From Vibrio nigripulchritudo ATCC 27043 (GTDB lineage Bacteria > Pseudomonadota > Gammaproteobacteria > Enterobacterales > Vibrionaceae), in contig NZ_AFWJ01000146.1 in NCBI RefSeq assembly GCF_000222685.1, positions 1 to 57,373 on the forward strand: a stretch of DNA of 57,373 bases, in the 5' to 3' direction. Positions 20,035-29,698 of this stretch are shown here, one piece after another. The notes below the pieces were generated by a model that saw nothing but the letters and a program-made list of their open reading frames with translations, was not told the origin of the DNA and did no database searches. The position numbers and the translations under genes are program-made. Each line of letters begins with the position of its first letter. Positions within the stretch are counted from its first letter, which is position 1.

Positions 20035-20062
20035 CCATCAACATATCATTGCAGAAAAACAA

Positions 20063-20092
20063 AAAGCCCCGCATTTGCGGGGCTTTGTCATT
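20063..20092. terminator. Terminator between chemoreceptor and pflB
   Basis: A perfect 10-bp GC-rich stem (AAAGCCCCGC/GCGGGGCTTT) with an ATTT loop. Read on the minus strand it is followed by TTTTGTTTTT, a strong end for pflB; on the plus strand the T-run is short. Confidence 0.88.
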
Positions 20093-20106
20093 GGTAACTA
20101 AGAATC

Positions 20107-22383
20107 TTATAGAGACTCAGTAAATGTACGCGCGATTACGTCTTTTTGCTGCTCTACAGTCAGAGAGTTAAAACGTACAGCGTAACCAGATACACGGATT
20201 GTCAGCTGTGGGTAGTTCTCTGGGTGCTTAACTGCGTCTTCTAGAGTTTCACGGTTAAGTACGTTTACGTTCAGGTGCTGACCACCCTCGATACCCTGCT
20301 CGTGGTGGAAGTAACCATCCATCAGACCAGCCAGGTTCGCACGTTGAGAATTCTCTTCTTTACCTAGTGCATTTGGCACGATAGAGAATGTGTAAGAGAT
20401 ACCGTCTTTCGCATCAGCAAATGGCAGTTTACCGACAGATGTCAGAGATGCTACTGCACCTTTCTCATCACGACCGTGCATTGGGTTTGCACCTGGTGCA
20501 AATGGTGCACCTGCTTTACGACCATCTGGTGTTGTACCAGTCTTCTTACCGTATACCACGTTTGAAGTGATAGTAAGGATGGACTGAGTAGGAACTGCAT
20601 CACGGTAAGTCTTAAGCTTACGGATTTTACCCATGAAGATAGAAACAAGTTCACAAGCCATGTCATCAACACGTGCGTCGTTGTTACCAAATTTAGGGTA
20701 GTCGCCAGAGATGTCGAAGTCGATAGCAATGCCGTCTTCGTCACGGATTGGCTTAACTTGACCGTACTTGATCGCAGACAATGAGTCAGCAGCAACAGAA
20801 AGACCTGCGATACCACACGCCATTGTACGGCGAACGTCACGATCGTGAAGTGCCATTAGAGCTGCTTCGTAGCTGTACTTGTCGTGAGAGTAGTGGATAG
20901 CATTTAGCGCAGTCACATATTGCTTCGCCAGCCAGTCCATGAAGTTGTCCAGACCAGCCCAAACTTTGTCGAAGTCCAGAACTTCATCAAGCATTGGTTC
21001 AGTCTTAGGACCAACTTGCATCTTAAGCTTCTCATCTACACCGCCGTTGATAACGTAAAGTAGAGTCTTGGCTAGGTTTGCACGAGCGCCGAAGAACTGC
21101 ATGTGCTTACCGATAACCATTGGAGATACACAACAAGCGATAGCGTAGTCATCGTTGTCGAAGTCAGGACGCATTAGGTCATCGTTCTCGTACTGGATAG
21201 AAGAAGTATCGATAGATACTTTCGCACAGAACTTCTTGAAGCCGTCAGGTAGTTGCTCAGACCAAAGTACAGTGATGTTTGGCTCTGGAGAAGGACCCAT
21301 AGTGTATAGCGTGTTTAGGAAACGGAAGTTTGTACGTGTAACAAGAGTACGACCGTCAACACCCATACCACCCATAGATTCTGTTGCCCAGATTGGGTCG
21401 CCAGAGAATAGCTCATCGTACTCAGGAGTACGTAGGAAGCGAACCATACGCAGCTTCATTACGAAGTGGTCGATCATTTCCTGAGCTTGTTCTTCTGTGA
21501 TGATGCCAGCAGCGATATCACGCTCAACGTATACGTCTAGGAAAGTCGAAGTACGGCCCAGAGACATCGCCGCGCCGTTTTGAGATTTAACCGCAGCCAG
21601 GTAACCGAAGTAAGTCCACTGGATTGCTTCCTGTGCAGTAGTTGCAGGACCAGAAATGTCGAAGCCGTAAGACGCTGCCATTTCTTTCAATTGACCTAGT
21701 GCACGGTGCTGCTCTTGAAGCTCTTCACGCAATTGCATGGTCATTTGTAGATCGTCACCACCTTCAAGTTTTTCTTGAGTAGAGTGGAACTGAGCGACCT
21801 TGTCCTTCATTAGGAAGTCTACGCCGTATAGAGCGACACGACGGTAGTCACCAATGATACGACCACGACCGTATGCATCAGGAAGACCAGTCAGAACACC
21901 AGACTTACGACATTTTAGAATATCTGGAGAGTAAACATCGAAAACACCTTGGTTGTGTGTTTTTCTGTACTCTGAGTAGATTTTAGAAACTTGTGGATCT
22001 AGTGTGCGACCGTACGCTTTGCATGATCCTTCGATCATACGTACACCGCCGTTAGGCATGATTGCACGCTTAAGAGGCGCCTCAGTCTGAAGACCAACAA
22101 TGGTTTCTAGGTCTTTGTTGATGTAGCCAGCATCATGAGAAGTGATGGTAGAGATAACTGAAGTATCGAAATCAACAGGTGCGTGAGTAGCGTTTTCCTG
22201 TTTGATACCTTCCATTACCTTAGCCCAAAGCGCATTCGTTGCTTCAGTACCTTCAGAAACTAGGAAAGATTCGTCACCTTCATACGGCGTGTAGTTCTTT
22301 TGAATGAAATCACGAACGTTAACTTCGTTTTGCCAATCGCCTTGTGCAAAACCTTCCCAAGCTTTAGCAAATTGCTCTGCCAT
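20107..22383 (-). CDS. pflB: Pyruvate formate-lyase (formate C-acetyltransferase)
   Basis: Glycyl-radical enzyme that splits pyruvate with CoA into acetyl-CoA and formate in anaerobic growth. The 758 residues match the family (E. coli 760). The adjacent active-site cysteines are C417 and C418 in IACCVSPM and the radical glycine is G733 in RVSGYA near the C-terminus. The gene is followed by a strong terminator. The 287 bases upstream to the next gene are AT-rich; I found no match to TTGAT-N4-ATCAA there, although anaerobic control is expected. The usual formate channel gene focA is not upstream; a different permease gene is. Confidence 0.97.
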   Translation of the reverse strand: MAEQFAKAWEGFAQGDWQNEVNVRDFIQKNYTPYEGDESFLVSEGTEATNALWAKVMEGIKQENATHAPVDFDTSVISTITSHDAGYINKDLETIVGLQTEAPLKRAIMPNGGVRMIEGSCKAYGRTLDPQVSKIYSEYRKTHNQGVFDVYSPDILKCRKSGVLTGLPDAYGRGRIIGDYRRVALYGVDFLMKDKVAQFHSTQEKLEGGDDLQMTMQLREELQEQHRALGQLKEMAASYGFDISGPATTAQEAIQWTYFGYLAAVKSQNGAAMSLGRTSTFLDVYVERDIAAGIITEEQAQEMIDHFVMKLRMVRFLRTPEYDELFSGDPIWATESMGGMGVDGRTLVTRTNFRFLNTLYTMGPSPEPNITVLWSEQLPDGFKKFCAKVSIDTSSIQYENDDLMRPDFDNDDYAIACCVSPMVIGKHMQFFGARANLAKTLLYVINGGVDEKLKMQVGPKTEPMLDEVLDFDKVWAGLDNFMDWLAKQYVTALNAIHYSHDKYSYEAALMALHDRDVRRTMACGIAGLSVAADSLSAIKYGQVKPIRDEDGIAIDFDISGDYPKFGNNDARVDDMACELVSIFMGKIRKLKTYRDAVPTQSILTITSNVVYGKKTGTTPDGRKAGAPFAPGANPMHGRDEKGAVASLTSVGKLPFADAKDGISYTFSIVPNALGKEENSQRANLAGLMDGYFHHEQGIEGGQHLNVNVLNRETLEDAVKHPENYPQLTIRVSGYAVRFNSLTVEQQKDVIARTFTESL

Positions 22384-22633
22384 GACATACCTACCTTTTT
22401 AGTAGAAAAAACACGTACTGTTTTTAGCCGTTGAGCCAGCTACCTCCTACGGGGAGGGCAGTACACTCTTTATGAATAACAATATGAATAGCTTCGCTTT
22501 TTTCGTCTTAAAGCTATACATATTGTCACTAGTTTTAAGATTCTGTCTCTTTTCTTCAGTTCCAAGATAGTCTAAAAAAAAGTTGCAAACCTTAAACTAA
22601 ATCAATAAATCCTAAAAAAAATCGATAAAAATT

Positions 22634-22654
22634 GGGTGGCAATTGTTGCCACCC
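22634..22654 (-). terminator. Terminator of the DUF3360-like permease gene
   Basis: A perfect 9-bp stem (GGGTGGCAA/TTGCCACCC) with a 3-base loop located 17 bases after the stop of the minus-strand permease gene; AATTTTTA follows on that strand. It separates permease and pflB transcripts. Confidence 0.8.
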
Positions 22655-22670
22655 ACAAATTTATTTGAAT

Positions 22671-24215
22671 TTAAAGCCAGGCTTTGATGCCATATTGGCT
22701 TTCAAGCATACCTACCGCTAGCATAGCAATCAGACAGATAACCAGTACACCACCTGGGATCACAACTTTGTCGACGAAAGAAAGCTTCTTCGCGCGCTCT
22801 TTGTCACCAATTAGGCCGTTGTTATCCAGAAGCATTGTGATAGCCCATGCCAGAACAGGGTTAACCACGGCACTACCAAAGATACAGATACCAGCTGCTT
22901 GTGAATCTTTCGTGTCTTTCACCATCTGCATGCCTGCTTCAAGCAATGGAAGGAATACACCAACCAGAAGAGCAACACGCATGACAGGAGGCCAAACAGC
23001 GACATCCATTGGGAAACCAAGAATCGCGACAGCCATAACAATCAAGCCAAGCAGGATTGCACCACCAGGAATAGGGCGCTTGGCGATAGCAGCTGGGATC
23101 ATGTACGTACCCCAAGAAGAAGTGATGTTACCACCACCGACTGCTGTACCAACCATCTGACGAATTGAACACATGGTCATTGTGTCATCGACATCCATAA
23201 GTACTTTTTCAGTACGCTTAGGGTAGTTAAGCTCTTGGAAAATACGGTGACCAAGGAAGTCAGGAGACCACATCGCTACCGCCAGAATCGCAAATGGCAG
23301 TGATGCAATGAAATGCTGAAGCGTTGGCAAGCCAAGCTGCCAGCCCGTTTCCGTGCTGCCCCACCAGTAAACAGGGTTTAGGTTAGGCAAGCCCATTTCA
23401 GTTTCAAATTTCAGGTCAAAGCTTGCGCCCAATGCTAACGCAACGACCAGACCAACTGCCGCACACACTGGAATTGCCAGCCAGCGCATGTTGATTTTGG
23501 CTAGAAATGCATAAATAACGATGGTAATTGCGAGTACAACCAACCCGACATAACCCATGCTGCCTGCAGCCACTTCCGCAGATTCAAGACCCGTTGCCCA
23601 ACTTTGAATTGAACCGATCTGGCTCATGGTTCCAGTAAAACCGAGGAATATCAGGAGACCACCAGCGGTGCCTTGGGAAGTTAAGTTAACGAGTTTAGAA
23701 CCGCCCTTGAAGTAACTTAAAAGAAGACCAAATACCCCAAGAAGAATGGCAAGCGCAAGAGGGTGAGCACCGGCTAAAGCAATGGTGCCGATGAGCGGGA
23801 TCATTGGTCCGTGGTTACCTGCGAGGTTAGCACGAGGGTTAATGAAACCGGATGCGAGTACACAGAAAAGTAGAGCAGGGATTAGCATTTCAACACGAGC
23901 AACTTCAATGGCAAATTCTTTACCTAAATTGACGTGTTCCCAAGCGGCGGACAGACCATCTGCCCACGACATCATTACCGCTGAATACATGGCAATGATA
24001 CCGATTGTGCCAGCAAGTGCTGGAACTAAATCTTCCAATTCAAAGCGGAAGTCGCGACCGGGAAGGTTCAGACCATAGCGGCGAGGCTTCATTATTTGAA
24101 GTTCATGGTCTAGATAATCTGAACGACTCTTGAACTCTGAAGCTGGTTTGTGCAGCTCGCTATAGCTTTTCTCATCCATAGCGTCTGAGTTGTCTGTTTT
24201 GACGGCGTCGGACAT
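22671..24215 (-). CDS. DUF3360-like / NCS2-SulP-like membrane permease
   Basis: A 514-residue inner-membrane protein with a hydrophilic N-terminus (about 65 residues) and around 12 hydrophobic segments. Conserved-looking stretches include FINPRANLAGNHGPMIP, TSQGTAGGLLIFLGFTG and GNITSSWGTYMIPAAIA, which recall the NCS2 and SulP transporter fold; the polar middle segment DDTMTMCSIRQMVG is characteristic of the family I know as DUF3360 in Vibrio and Shewanella. The substrate is unknown. It lies upstream of pflB in the position where many bacteria have focA, which hints at a carboxylate or other anion, but that is inference. Two FNR-like boxes lie in its upstream region. Confidence 0.65.
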   Translation of the reverse strand: MSDAVKTDNSDAMDEKSYSELHKPASEFKSRSDYLDHELQIMKPRRYGLNLPGRDFRFELEDLVPALAGTIGIIAMYSAVMMSWADGLSAAWEHVNLGKEFAIEVARVEMLIPALLFCVLASGFINPRANLAGNHGPMIPLIGTIALAGAHPLALAILLGVFGLLLSYFKGGSKLVNLTSQGTAGGLLIFLGFTGTMSQIGSIQSWATGLESAEVAAGSMGYVGLVVLAITIVIYAFLAKINMRWLAIPVCAAVGLVVALALGASFDLKFETEMGLPNLNPVYWWGSTETGWQLGLPTLQHFIASLPFAILAVAMWSPDFLGHRIFQELNYPKRTEKVLMDVDDTMTMCSIRQMVGTAVGGGNITSSWGTYMIPAAIAKRPIPGGAILLGLIVMAVAILGFPMDVAVWPPVMRVALLVGVFLPLLEAGMQMVKDTKDSQAAGICIFGSAVVNPVLAWAITMLLDNNGLIGDKERAKKLSFVDKVVIPGGVLVICLIAMLAVGMLESQYGIKAWL

Positions 24216-24402
24216 AGATTCCTCGTTTTCTTAAAGTTAGTAATTCTTTAAACATTGAAACAACCGCAAATAAGCGGTTGCATTCGCTAAACTGTGGCAC
24301 GAGCTATGTGGGCTAGTGTTGCACAATATGAAACTCTTTTGTTGATTAAATTGTTGTTTTTTGTATTCGTTCCGAGTGTATCAACGGGCCTATTTAGCAT
24401 GA

Positions 24403-24416
24403 TTGATCTTGATCAC
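24403..24416. promoter_or_regulatory. FNR-like box (TTGATCTTGATCAC)
   Basis: Matches TTGAT-N4-ATCAA at nine of ten positions. It is about 190 bases upstream of the DUF3360-like permease start and fits with an anaerobic locus (pflB, pflA nearby). CRP recognises related sites, so the regulator is not certain. Confidence 0.5.
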
Positions 24417-24555
24417 TTAAAGGCTATTGTTGAAATAAAACTACAACATGATGCTAATAATGCGTGTACCTGCATCAAATTATGTAAATTGGTTACGGTT
24501 ATTTTCGAAAAAATACAAGTTATGCGAAGCATCTATCAGCCAGAGAAATAAAAAT

Positions 24556-24569
24556 ATGATCTTTATCAT
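24556..24569. promoter_or_regulatory. Second, weaker FNR-like box (ATGATCTTTATCAT)
   Basis: The core TGAT-N4-ATCA is perfect but both outer bases differ from the FNR consensus. It lies about 190 bases before the lipoprotein gene at 24761 and could serve either direction. Confidence 0.3.
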
Positions 24570-24760
24570 TAACGTGATGTAAGGGATGAGAAAGTGAGCA
24601 GAAATTGGTTCGGCTGTTTGAGGCTATCTAACAGCGCAACGTACTGTTTTTAAGCTAATTTACAATGATGCTCTTTTCTGGCTTGGTTTTTGCTCTTTCA
24701 TTTCTCAGACAGAGAAATGAAAGAGTGGTGGCAATGGCTTGCCGCTCATGAGGGGAAAAG

Positions 24761-26275
24761 ATGACAAAATTCAAATTCAGTGTTGTTGCTTTGGCTACAG
24801 CCGTTATTTTGTCTGGATGCGGTTCAGAAAGTAAGAGCAGCACAGGCAGCAACAGTAAACCACCCACACCACCTGCACCGACGCCGACTCCGCCGCCTGC
24901 ACCAACAATCTATAATTGGCAGCTTGTTAACCTGCGTTCAGAAGTGCCTAGTTCAGCAAATGCCGATTGTGCTGTTTACGCCGTAGACACGAATGACAGT
25001 TCAAAGCGCATCTATGCGTACCGTGCGACACAAAATGTGGTGATTTCAATACACAACTCAGTTGGTAAACTGGTAAAAGAACTCGCCCCCAACGCTTATG
25101 GCACAGTAAGCATTAACTATGATGACATTCCAACAAATGGATATGTCACTGTAGAAGAAGTGGACGGCTTAATTGGTTCAGGAAGAGCTCTGTATTCTTA
25201 TTCTGTTGAAAAACCATTTGTGAACAATATGGTCTTCAACTTACGCAAGCCTGGCGCTTACTCTTGTTATTATACTGGTGAGGGGCTACCTGCAAGCGTC
25301 ACCCCTGATGCTAATGCTGGTGTAACAGTAAATGCACCTGCGACGAAATATGTGCAATCGAGTTATATCGATAAAGGCACTTCGGGAGCAGTGGCAAATT
25401 TTCCAAACAAAATTCCTGTTATCGCGCCAATTCCGGCGACAGAAAAAATCCTACTCACACAGTATGAAACCTACACCAGTTCTCAGGCGCTAGATTTACG
25501 GAACTACGCGTTTGTTGGCGGTGACTTCGCACATAATCAGAACACTCACCCCGATAGCAAAACGGTTACGCTTTCCGACACCAATTTAGTCCAGCCAGGT
25601 TTAAGCTTTACGGACTTAACCTTATCCAGTGGAAACGAGGTAGAAGTGTCTCACAATGGGCATCTTTATCAGTGGCAGCCAATCTATCAGTCAAGCTCAA
25701 ACTTTTCATTTGTCGATGGAAACGGTCCATTCAGTGCATGGGCGATGAAAATCAACGGCACAACAACGAACGGGTCTTGGGCGTATAAAGGAATGTATCC
25801 TGTTAATTCAACCGCGAAGACTATCACTCCGCCGACTCTGACTAATTTTGCCGCATCGGTTACGACAGCAAACTGCAGTGGTACACACTGTGTAGAAAGC
25901 CAAGGGTATACCGCTTCAAATTACAATATCCAGCGTGTTCATGTCCGTTCCAATACGTCGGATGGAAGCAACTATTACCAAACGATTATCTCAATGCCCC
26001 GTAGTACTCAGGTACTGATGGAGAGCAAGTATTCAGCGCTAGCTCCATCTTCTTCCAACAGAATAGAAATTGGGTTGGGATCATTAAGTGAGACAAGTTC
26101 AGCAATGACTCAGCACTTTATGTCCAACTTTATTGATGTCCAAAATTTGGCATCAGGCACGGCGAGCAACAACTTCGACGTAAATGGTCCGGTAATACAG
26201 CCTTCATCTGAAAAGACGCGCTATATTTCATTAATGGGCAAAACAAGTGTCACGCTATCAAATAGCGTTAACTGA
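24761..26275 (+). CDS. Lipoprotein of unknown function with Pro/Thr linker
   Basis: A 504-residue lipoprotein: lipobox ILSGC with cysteine 20, then Ser/Gly/Lys and a proline-threonine linker (about 31-49) of the kind that tethers a domain to the outer membrane. The rest is beta-rich with many Ser/Thr/Asn/Tyr residues and a few cysteines (a close pair near C-S-G-T-H-C around residue 373). There is no catalytic motif I recognise. It is a single gene, followed by a terminator, between the pflB/permease block and an amino-acid transporter. A cell-surface binding or adhesion role is possible but not shown. Confidence 0.75.
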   Translation: MTKFKFSVVALATAVILSGCGSESKSSTGSNSKPPTPPAPTPTPPPAPTIYNWQLVNLRSEVPSSANADCAVYAVDTNDSSKRIYAYRATQNVVISIHNSVGKLVKELAPNAYGTVSINYDDIPTNGYVTVEEVDGLIGSGRALYSYSVEKPFVNNMVFNLRKPGAYSCYYTGEGLPASVTPDANAGVTVNAPATKYVQSSYIDKGTSGAVANFPNKIPVIAPIPATEKILLTQYETYTSSQALDLRNYAFVGGDFAHNQNTHPDSKTVTLSDTNLVQPGLSFTDLTLSSGNEVEVSHNGHLYQWQPIYQSSSNFSFVDGNGPFSAWAMKINGTTTNGSWAYKGMYPVNSTAKTITPPTLTNFAASVTTANCSGTHCVESQGYTASNYNIQRVHVRSNTSDGSNYYQTIISMPRSTQVLMESKYSALAPSSSNRIEIGLGSLSETSSAMTQHFMSNFIDVQNLASGTASNNFDVNGPVIQPSSEKTRYISLMGKTSVTLSNSVN

Positions 26276-26323
26276 TGAAGATTGTGAACTGATGGTTTTT
26301 CAAGTTCACAAAAATTAACCTTT

Positions 26324-26351
26324 AAGAGCCTCATTATTGAGGCTCTTTTTA
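26324..26351 (+). terminator. Terminator of the lipoprotein gene
   Basis: A perfect 10-bp stem (AAGAGCCTCA/TGAGGCTCTT) with a TTAT loop and a following T-run, about 48 bases after the stop. Confidence 0.88.
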
Positions 26352-26397
26352 CATCAATATCCAGAAAAGCTGAAAATAAACTCTGGTGGATGCATAG

Positions 26398-26422
26398 TTA
26401 TTCAGATATATTGTCTGAATAA
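26398..26422. promoter_or_regulatory. 9-bp perfect inverted repeat, possible operator
   Basis: TTATTCAGA and TCTGAATAA flank a 7-base spacer, about 112 bases before the ATG of the transporter ATPase gene. There is no T-run after it, so a terminator is unlikely. The half-site contains TGAAT as in ARG boxes, but the order and spacing do not fit that operator. Confidence 0.4.
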
Positions 26423-26534
26423 TAAAAACTTTAAAGTTAATAATATGTTGCAAGAAGGTTTCTTGAATGCTAGCTTGTAACACACTTAGAGGTCGGAGTA
26501 CCTTGCAGTCGGAATTACACAGGGAGTTAAGCGC

Positions 26535-27305
26535 ATGAAGGATGTAATCGCGCTGGATATAAAAGAACTGCACAAAACGTTCGGTCAGAACGAAGTTTTA
26601 AAAGGCATTTCGCTTGAAGCTCACAAAGGGGATGTCATTTCCATTATCGGCTCTTCCGGTTCCGGTAAGAGTACCTTTCTTAGATGTATCAATCTTTTAG
26701 AAACACCAACTGCTGGTGAAATTTGGGTCAATGGAGAATTGATTCAGATGAAAACTAACCGTCGTGGTGAATCTTTACCCGCTAACGAAAAACAAGTTCA
26801 ACGAATCCGTTCTCGTCTGGCAATGGTTTTTCAGGGGTTTAATCTTTGGTCTCATTTGACCGTTTTAGAAAATGTTATGGAAGCGCCAGTTCACGTATTG
26901 GGTGTACCTAAAGCAGAAGCAAGAGACAAGGCAGAAGAACTGCTAAAGAAAGTCGGTCTCTATGAGCGCAAAGATTATTACCCAGGGCACCTGTCTGGCG
27001 GTCAGCAACAACGCGCCGCTATAGCTAGAGCACTGGCGGTTGATCCCGAAGTTATGCTTTTCGATGAACCTACATCGGCGCTTGATCCAGAATTAGTTGG
27101 TGAAGTGCTTGGTGTTATGCGTGATCTCGCTGAAGAGGGAAGAACCATGCTGGTGGTCACTCATGAGATGGCATTTGCCCGGGATGTTTCTAACCACGTT
27201 ATGTTTTTGCATCAGGGTTTGGTGGAAGAACAGGGAGATCCATCTAAACTGTTTACAAACCCTGAGTCGGAAAGACTTCAGCAGTTTATCTCTTCTATTT
27301 ATTAA
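26535..27305 (+). CDS. Polar/basic amino-acid ABC transporter, ATP-binding protein (HisP/ArtP type)
   Basis: A 256-residue cytosolic ATPase. Walker A GSSGSGKST (about 39-47), signature LSGGQQQRAA, Walker B VMLFDEPTSALDPE and the switch histidine in VVTHEM are all present. Long stretches equal E. coli HisP, including VISIIGSSGSGKSTFLRCIN and FNLWSHLTVLENVMEAP. It is the first gene of a four-gene operon (ATPase, binding protein, two permeases). A substrate such as arginine, lysine, ornithine or histidine is likely. Confidence 0.94.
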   Translation: MKDVIALDIKELHKTFGQNEVLKGISLEAHKGDVISIIGSSGSGKSTFLRCINLLETPTAGEIWVNGELIQMKTNRRGESLPANEKQVQRIRSRLAMVFQGFNLWSHLTVLENVMEAPVHVLGVPKAEARDKAEELLKKVGLYERKDYYPGHLSGGQQQRAAIARALAVDPEVMLFDEPTSALDPELVGEVLGVMRDLAEEGRTMLVVTHEMAFARDVSNHVMFLHQGLVEEQGDPSKLFTNPESERLQQFISSIY

Positions 27306-27368
27306 AACCAGTCTGATAAGACTAATTAAAACAAACACAACATTTAAACCATTCACAGGAGTATGGAT

Positions 27369-28136
27369 ATGAAAAAATGGTTACTTGCTGCGACTTTGGC
27401 AGCGACAGCTGTTGCAGGTACTGTTCAGGCGAAGGATTGGAAAACGGTACGCTTTGGAATTGAAGGTGCATACCCTCCATTTAGCTGGACGGAAGCCGAT
27501 GGTTCGCTTAAAGGTTTTGATGTCGACATGGCGAACGCGCTTTGTAAAGAGATGGCAGTGAAATGTAAGATCGTCCCACAAGACTGGGATGGCATTATCC
27601 CATCACTTCTGGCACGCAAATACGACGCTATTATCGCAGCAATGTCGATTACTGAAGAGCGTAAAAAGAAAGTCGATTTCACAGGCAAGTACGCACTTAT
27701 TCCTAACAAATTCATTGCTAAGAAAGGTGCAGACATTGACTTTAGCAGTCTGGATGGTGTGAAGATCGGTGTACAACGTGCAACCACGCATGACAAATAT
27801 CTAACCGATAACTACAAGAAAGTGGAAATTGTGCGTTACGGTTCGTTTGATGAAGCTTACCTGGATCTAGCAAACGGTCGAATCGCTTCTGTGTTAGGTG
27901 ATGCATCTGCACTTGAAGAGGGTGTGCTTAACAAAGATGGCGGCGACGCTTATGAGTTTGTTGGTCCATCTTTGACAGACCCTAAATGGTTTGGTGACGG
28001 TTTCGGTATTGCCGTTCGTAAACAAGACAAAGATCTGACCAAGAAGCTGGATGCGGCAATTCTTGCTCTACGTGAGAAGGGCATCTATCAGGAAATTGCA
28101 GCTAAGTACTTTAAGTACGACGTTTACGGCGAGTAA
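27369..28136 (+). CDS. Periplasmic amino-acid-binding protein (HisJ/ArgT/AotJ-like)
   Basis: A 255-residue family-3 solute-binding protein with a signal peptide (MKKWLLAATLAATAVAGTVQA, about 1-21). I chose the ATG at 27369 because the AGGA ribosome site is 8 bases before it; an ATG two codons earlier is too close. The mature protein has the family features GAYPPFSW, GFDVDMANAL and DWDGIIPSLLARKYDAI, and the conserved Arg in VGVQRATTH. It should deliver a basic or polar amino acid to the two permeases encoded next. Confidence 0.94.
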   Translation: MKKWLLAATLAATAVAGTVQAKDWKTVRFGIEGAYPPFSWTEADGSLKGFDVDMANALCKEMAVKCKIVPQDWDGIIPSLLARKYDAIIAAMSITEERKKKVDFTGKYALIPNKFIAKKGADIDFSSLDGVKIGVQRATTHDKYLTDNYKKVEIVRYGSFDEAYLDLANGRIASVLGDASALEEGVLNKDGGDAYEFVGPSLTDPKWFGDGFGIAVRKQDKDLTKKLDAAILALREKGIYQEIAAKYFKYDVYGE

Positions 28137-28261
28137 TCGCTGACTTTTCTTCTTAAACAGAAGGCAACAATAATAAATGCAGAGGCAATGTGTGCCTCTG
28201 TAACTTTAATGCCCTGAGCAATTTTCGCCTTCTGCAGCTCGTTGTATTACTGGATGTAAAT

Positions 28262-29002
28262 ATGCTGGATCTTCAAGGATACGAAGTCTCAATTTTTAAG
28301 GGAGCGCTACTTACCATTGAAGTGGCTGTTCTGTCTCTTATTCTTGCCATGTTCCTTGGAATGTTAGGGGCACTGGCGAAGTTAGCTCCATACCGCTGGG
28401 CACGTGCAATCGCGACGCTTTATACCACGGTCATTCGCGGTATACCTGATCTCGTGCTGATGATGCTGATTTTCTTCGGCGGACAAATACTACTGAACAA
28501 CAGTCTCTACTCAATGAATGAGTGGCTAAATGAATGGATGACCTCAAGTAATCCAGACCATGAGTGGGTTTCTTACCTTCCAGATTATGTTGATGTCAGC
28601 CCGTTCATTGCTGGGGTACTGACGATAGGCTTTATCTTTGGTGCTTATATGGCAGAAACTTTCCGTGGCGCCATTATGGCTGTGGATAAAGGAGAGTTAG
28701 AAGCAGCGAAGGCATATGGGATGAGCAGTTTCTTATCTTTCCGCCGTATTCTGCTTCCACAAATGATTCGACACGCATTACCGGGTTTTGGCAACAACTG
28801 GTTGGTCTTACTAAAAACCACTGCACTGGTGTCAATTATCGGTCTTGAGGATATGGTACGTGTGAGTTCACTGGCCGCTGGTTCGACAAAAATGCCGTTT
28901 ACTTTCTACATGACGGTTGCCGTAATCTTCCTTTTCTTTACCAGTGTATCAACGGGTTTACTCAAGCTTGTTGAGCGCAAATTCAGTATTCACGCGAGGT
29001 AA
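28262..29002 (+). CDS. Amino-acid ABC transporter permease (HisQ-like)
   Basis: An inner-membrane permease of 246 residues starting MLDLQGYEVSIFKG. The reading frame is open 24 codons upstream, but that part is not family-like. About five hydrophobic segments are visible. The EAA loop, with GELEAAKAYGMSSFLSFRRILLPQM, contacts the ATPase. It lies 125 bases after the binding-protein gene and three bases before the second permease. Confidence 0.92.
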   Translation: MLDLQGYEVSIFKGALLTIEVAVLSLILAMFLGMLGALAKLAPYRWARAIATLYTTVIRGIPDLVLMMLIFFGGQILLNNSLYSMNEWLNEWMTSSNPDHEWVSYLPDYVDVSPFIAGVLTIGFIFGAYMAETFRGAIMAVDKGELEAAKAYGMSSFLSFRRILLPQMIRHALPGFGNNWLVLLKTTALVSIIGLEDMVRVSSLAAGSTKMPFTFYMTVAVIFLFFTSVSTGLLKLVERKFSIHAR

Positions 29003-29005
29003 ACC

Positions 29006-29683
29006 ATGGACTTTTCTTTAATTGTAGAAAGCTTTCCTGTTTATCTTGAAGGGCTGTGGACCACGGTCTGGTTAGTTGGGTTAGCGCTTGTTATCGGTTT
29101 GATGGTTGCGATTCCATTAGGAGTGGCAAGAAATAGCGCGAATTATCTGATCAGTATGCCTTCTTGGGCATTCATTTATTTCTTCCGAGGCACACCATTA
29201 TTGGTGCAGTTGTACCTTATCTATTATGGTATGGACCAGTTTTTCCCCGTGAAAGATACCCTATGGGAACATGCGTGGTTCTGTGCTTTGGTGGCTTTTG
29301 TGTTGAATACGTCAGCATATACCGCCGAAATTATCCGAGGTGCGATCAATGGGTTGCCTAAAGGTGAAGTGGAAGCGGCAAAAGCATACGGCATGAGTAC
29401 GTGGAAGACTTACCGTCGCATCATTTTGCCTAGCGCATTAAGAAGGGCGCTTCCGGCATACAGTAATGAAGTGATCTTTATGCTTCACGGTTCGGCAGTG
29501 GCCGGTATCGTGACCATTATTGATTTAACCGGTGCAGCAAGGTTAGTAAACTCCCGATATTACGCGCCTTTCGAGTCCTTCCTCACTGCAGGTCTATTTT
29601 ATATGGCGCTGACTTTTATCATTCTGGGATGTTTCAAAGTCGCAGAGAAGAAATTCCTAGCGTACTTAAGACCGCTTTCTTAA
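29006..29683 (+). CDS. Amino-acid ABC transporter permease (HisM-like)
   Basis: A 225-residue inner-membrane permease that pairs with the preceding HisQ-like protein. The characteristic FFRGTPLLVQLYLIYYG segment and the EAA loop (GEVEAAKAYGMSTWKTYRRIILP) are visible. It is the last gene of the operon and is followed by a strong bidirectional terminator. Confidence 0.94.
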   Translation: MDFSLIVESFPVYLEGLWTTVWLVGLALVIGLMVAIPLGVARNSANYLISMPSWAFIYFFRGTPLLVQLYLIYYGMDQFFPVKDTLWEHAWFCALVAFVLNTSAYTAEIIRGAINGLPKGEVEAAKAYGMSTWKTYRRIILPSALRRALPAYSNEVIFMLHGSAVAGIVTIIDLTGAARLVNSRYYAPFESFLTAGLFYMALTFIILGCFKVAEKKFLAYLRPLS

Positions 29684-29698
29684 TACCTTTAAAAAAAG

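Larger units (their letters stand above)
24216..24760. other. Divergent intergenic region with FNR-like boxes
   Basis: 545 noncoding bases between the minus-strand permease and the plus-strand lipoprotein. It holds a perfect 7-bp hairpin (CAACCGC/GCGGTTG, 24261-24280) in the leader of the permease gene, an FNR-like box at 24403-24416 and a weaker one at 24556-24569. A possible 85-codon plus-strand frame (24294-24551) lacks a ribosome site and family features, so I do not call it. Confidence 0.5.

Noticed and set aside
22384-22670. Search for an FNR box before pflB
   Set aside because: No site close to TTGAT-N4-ATCAA was found, so none is annotated despite expected anaerobic control.
24294-24551. 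Plus-strand 85-codon frame with a hydrophobic stretch
   Set aside because: No ribosome site, no family-like sequence, and it covers the FNR-like box and promoter region of the divergent permease gene.
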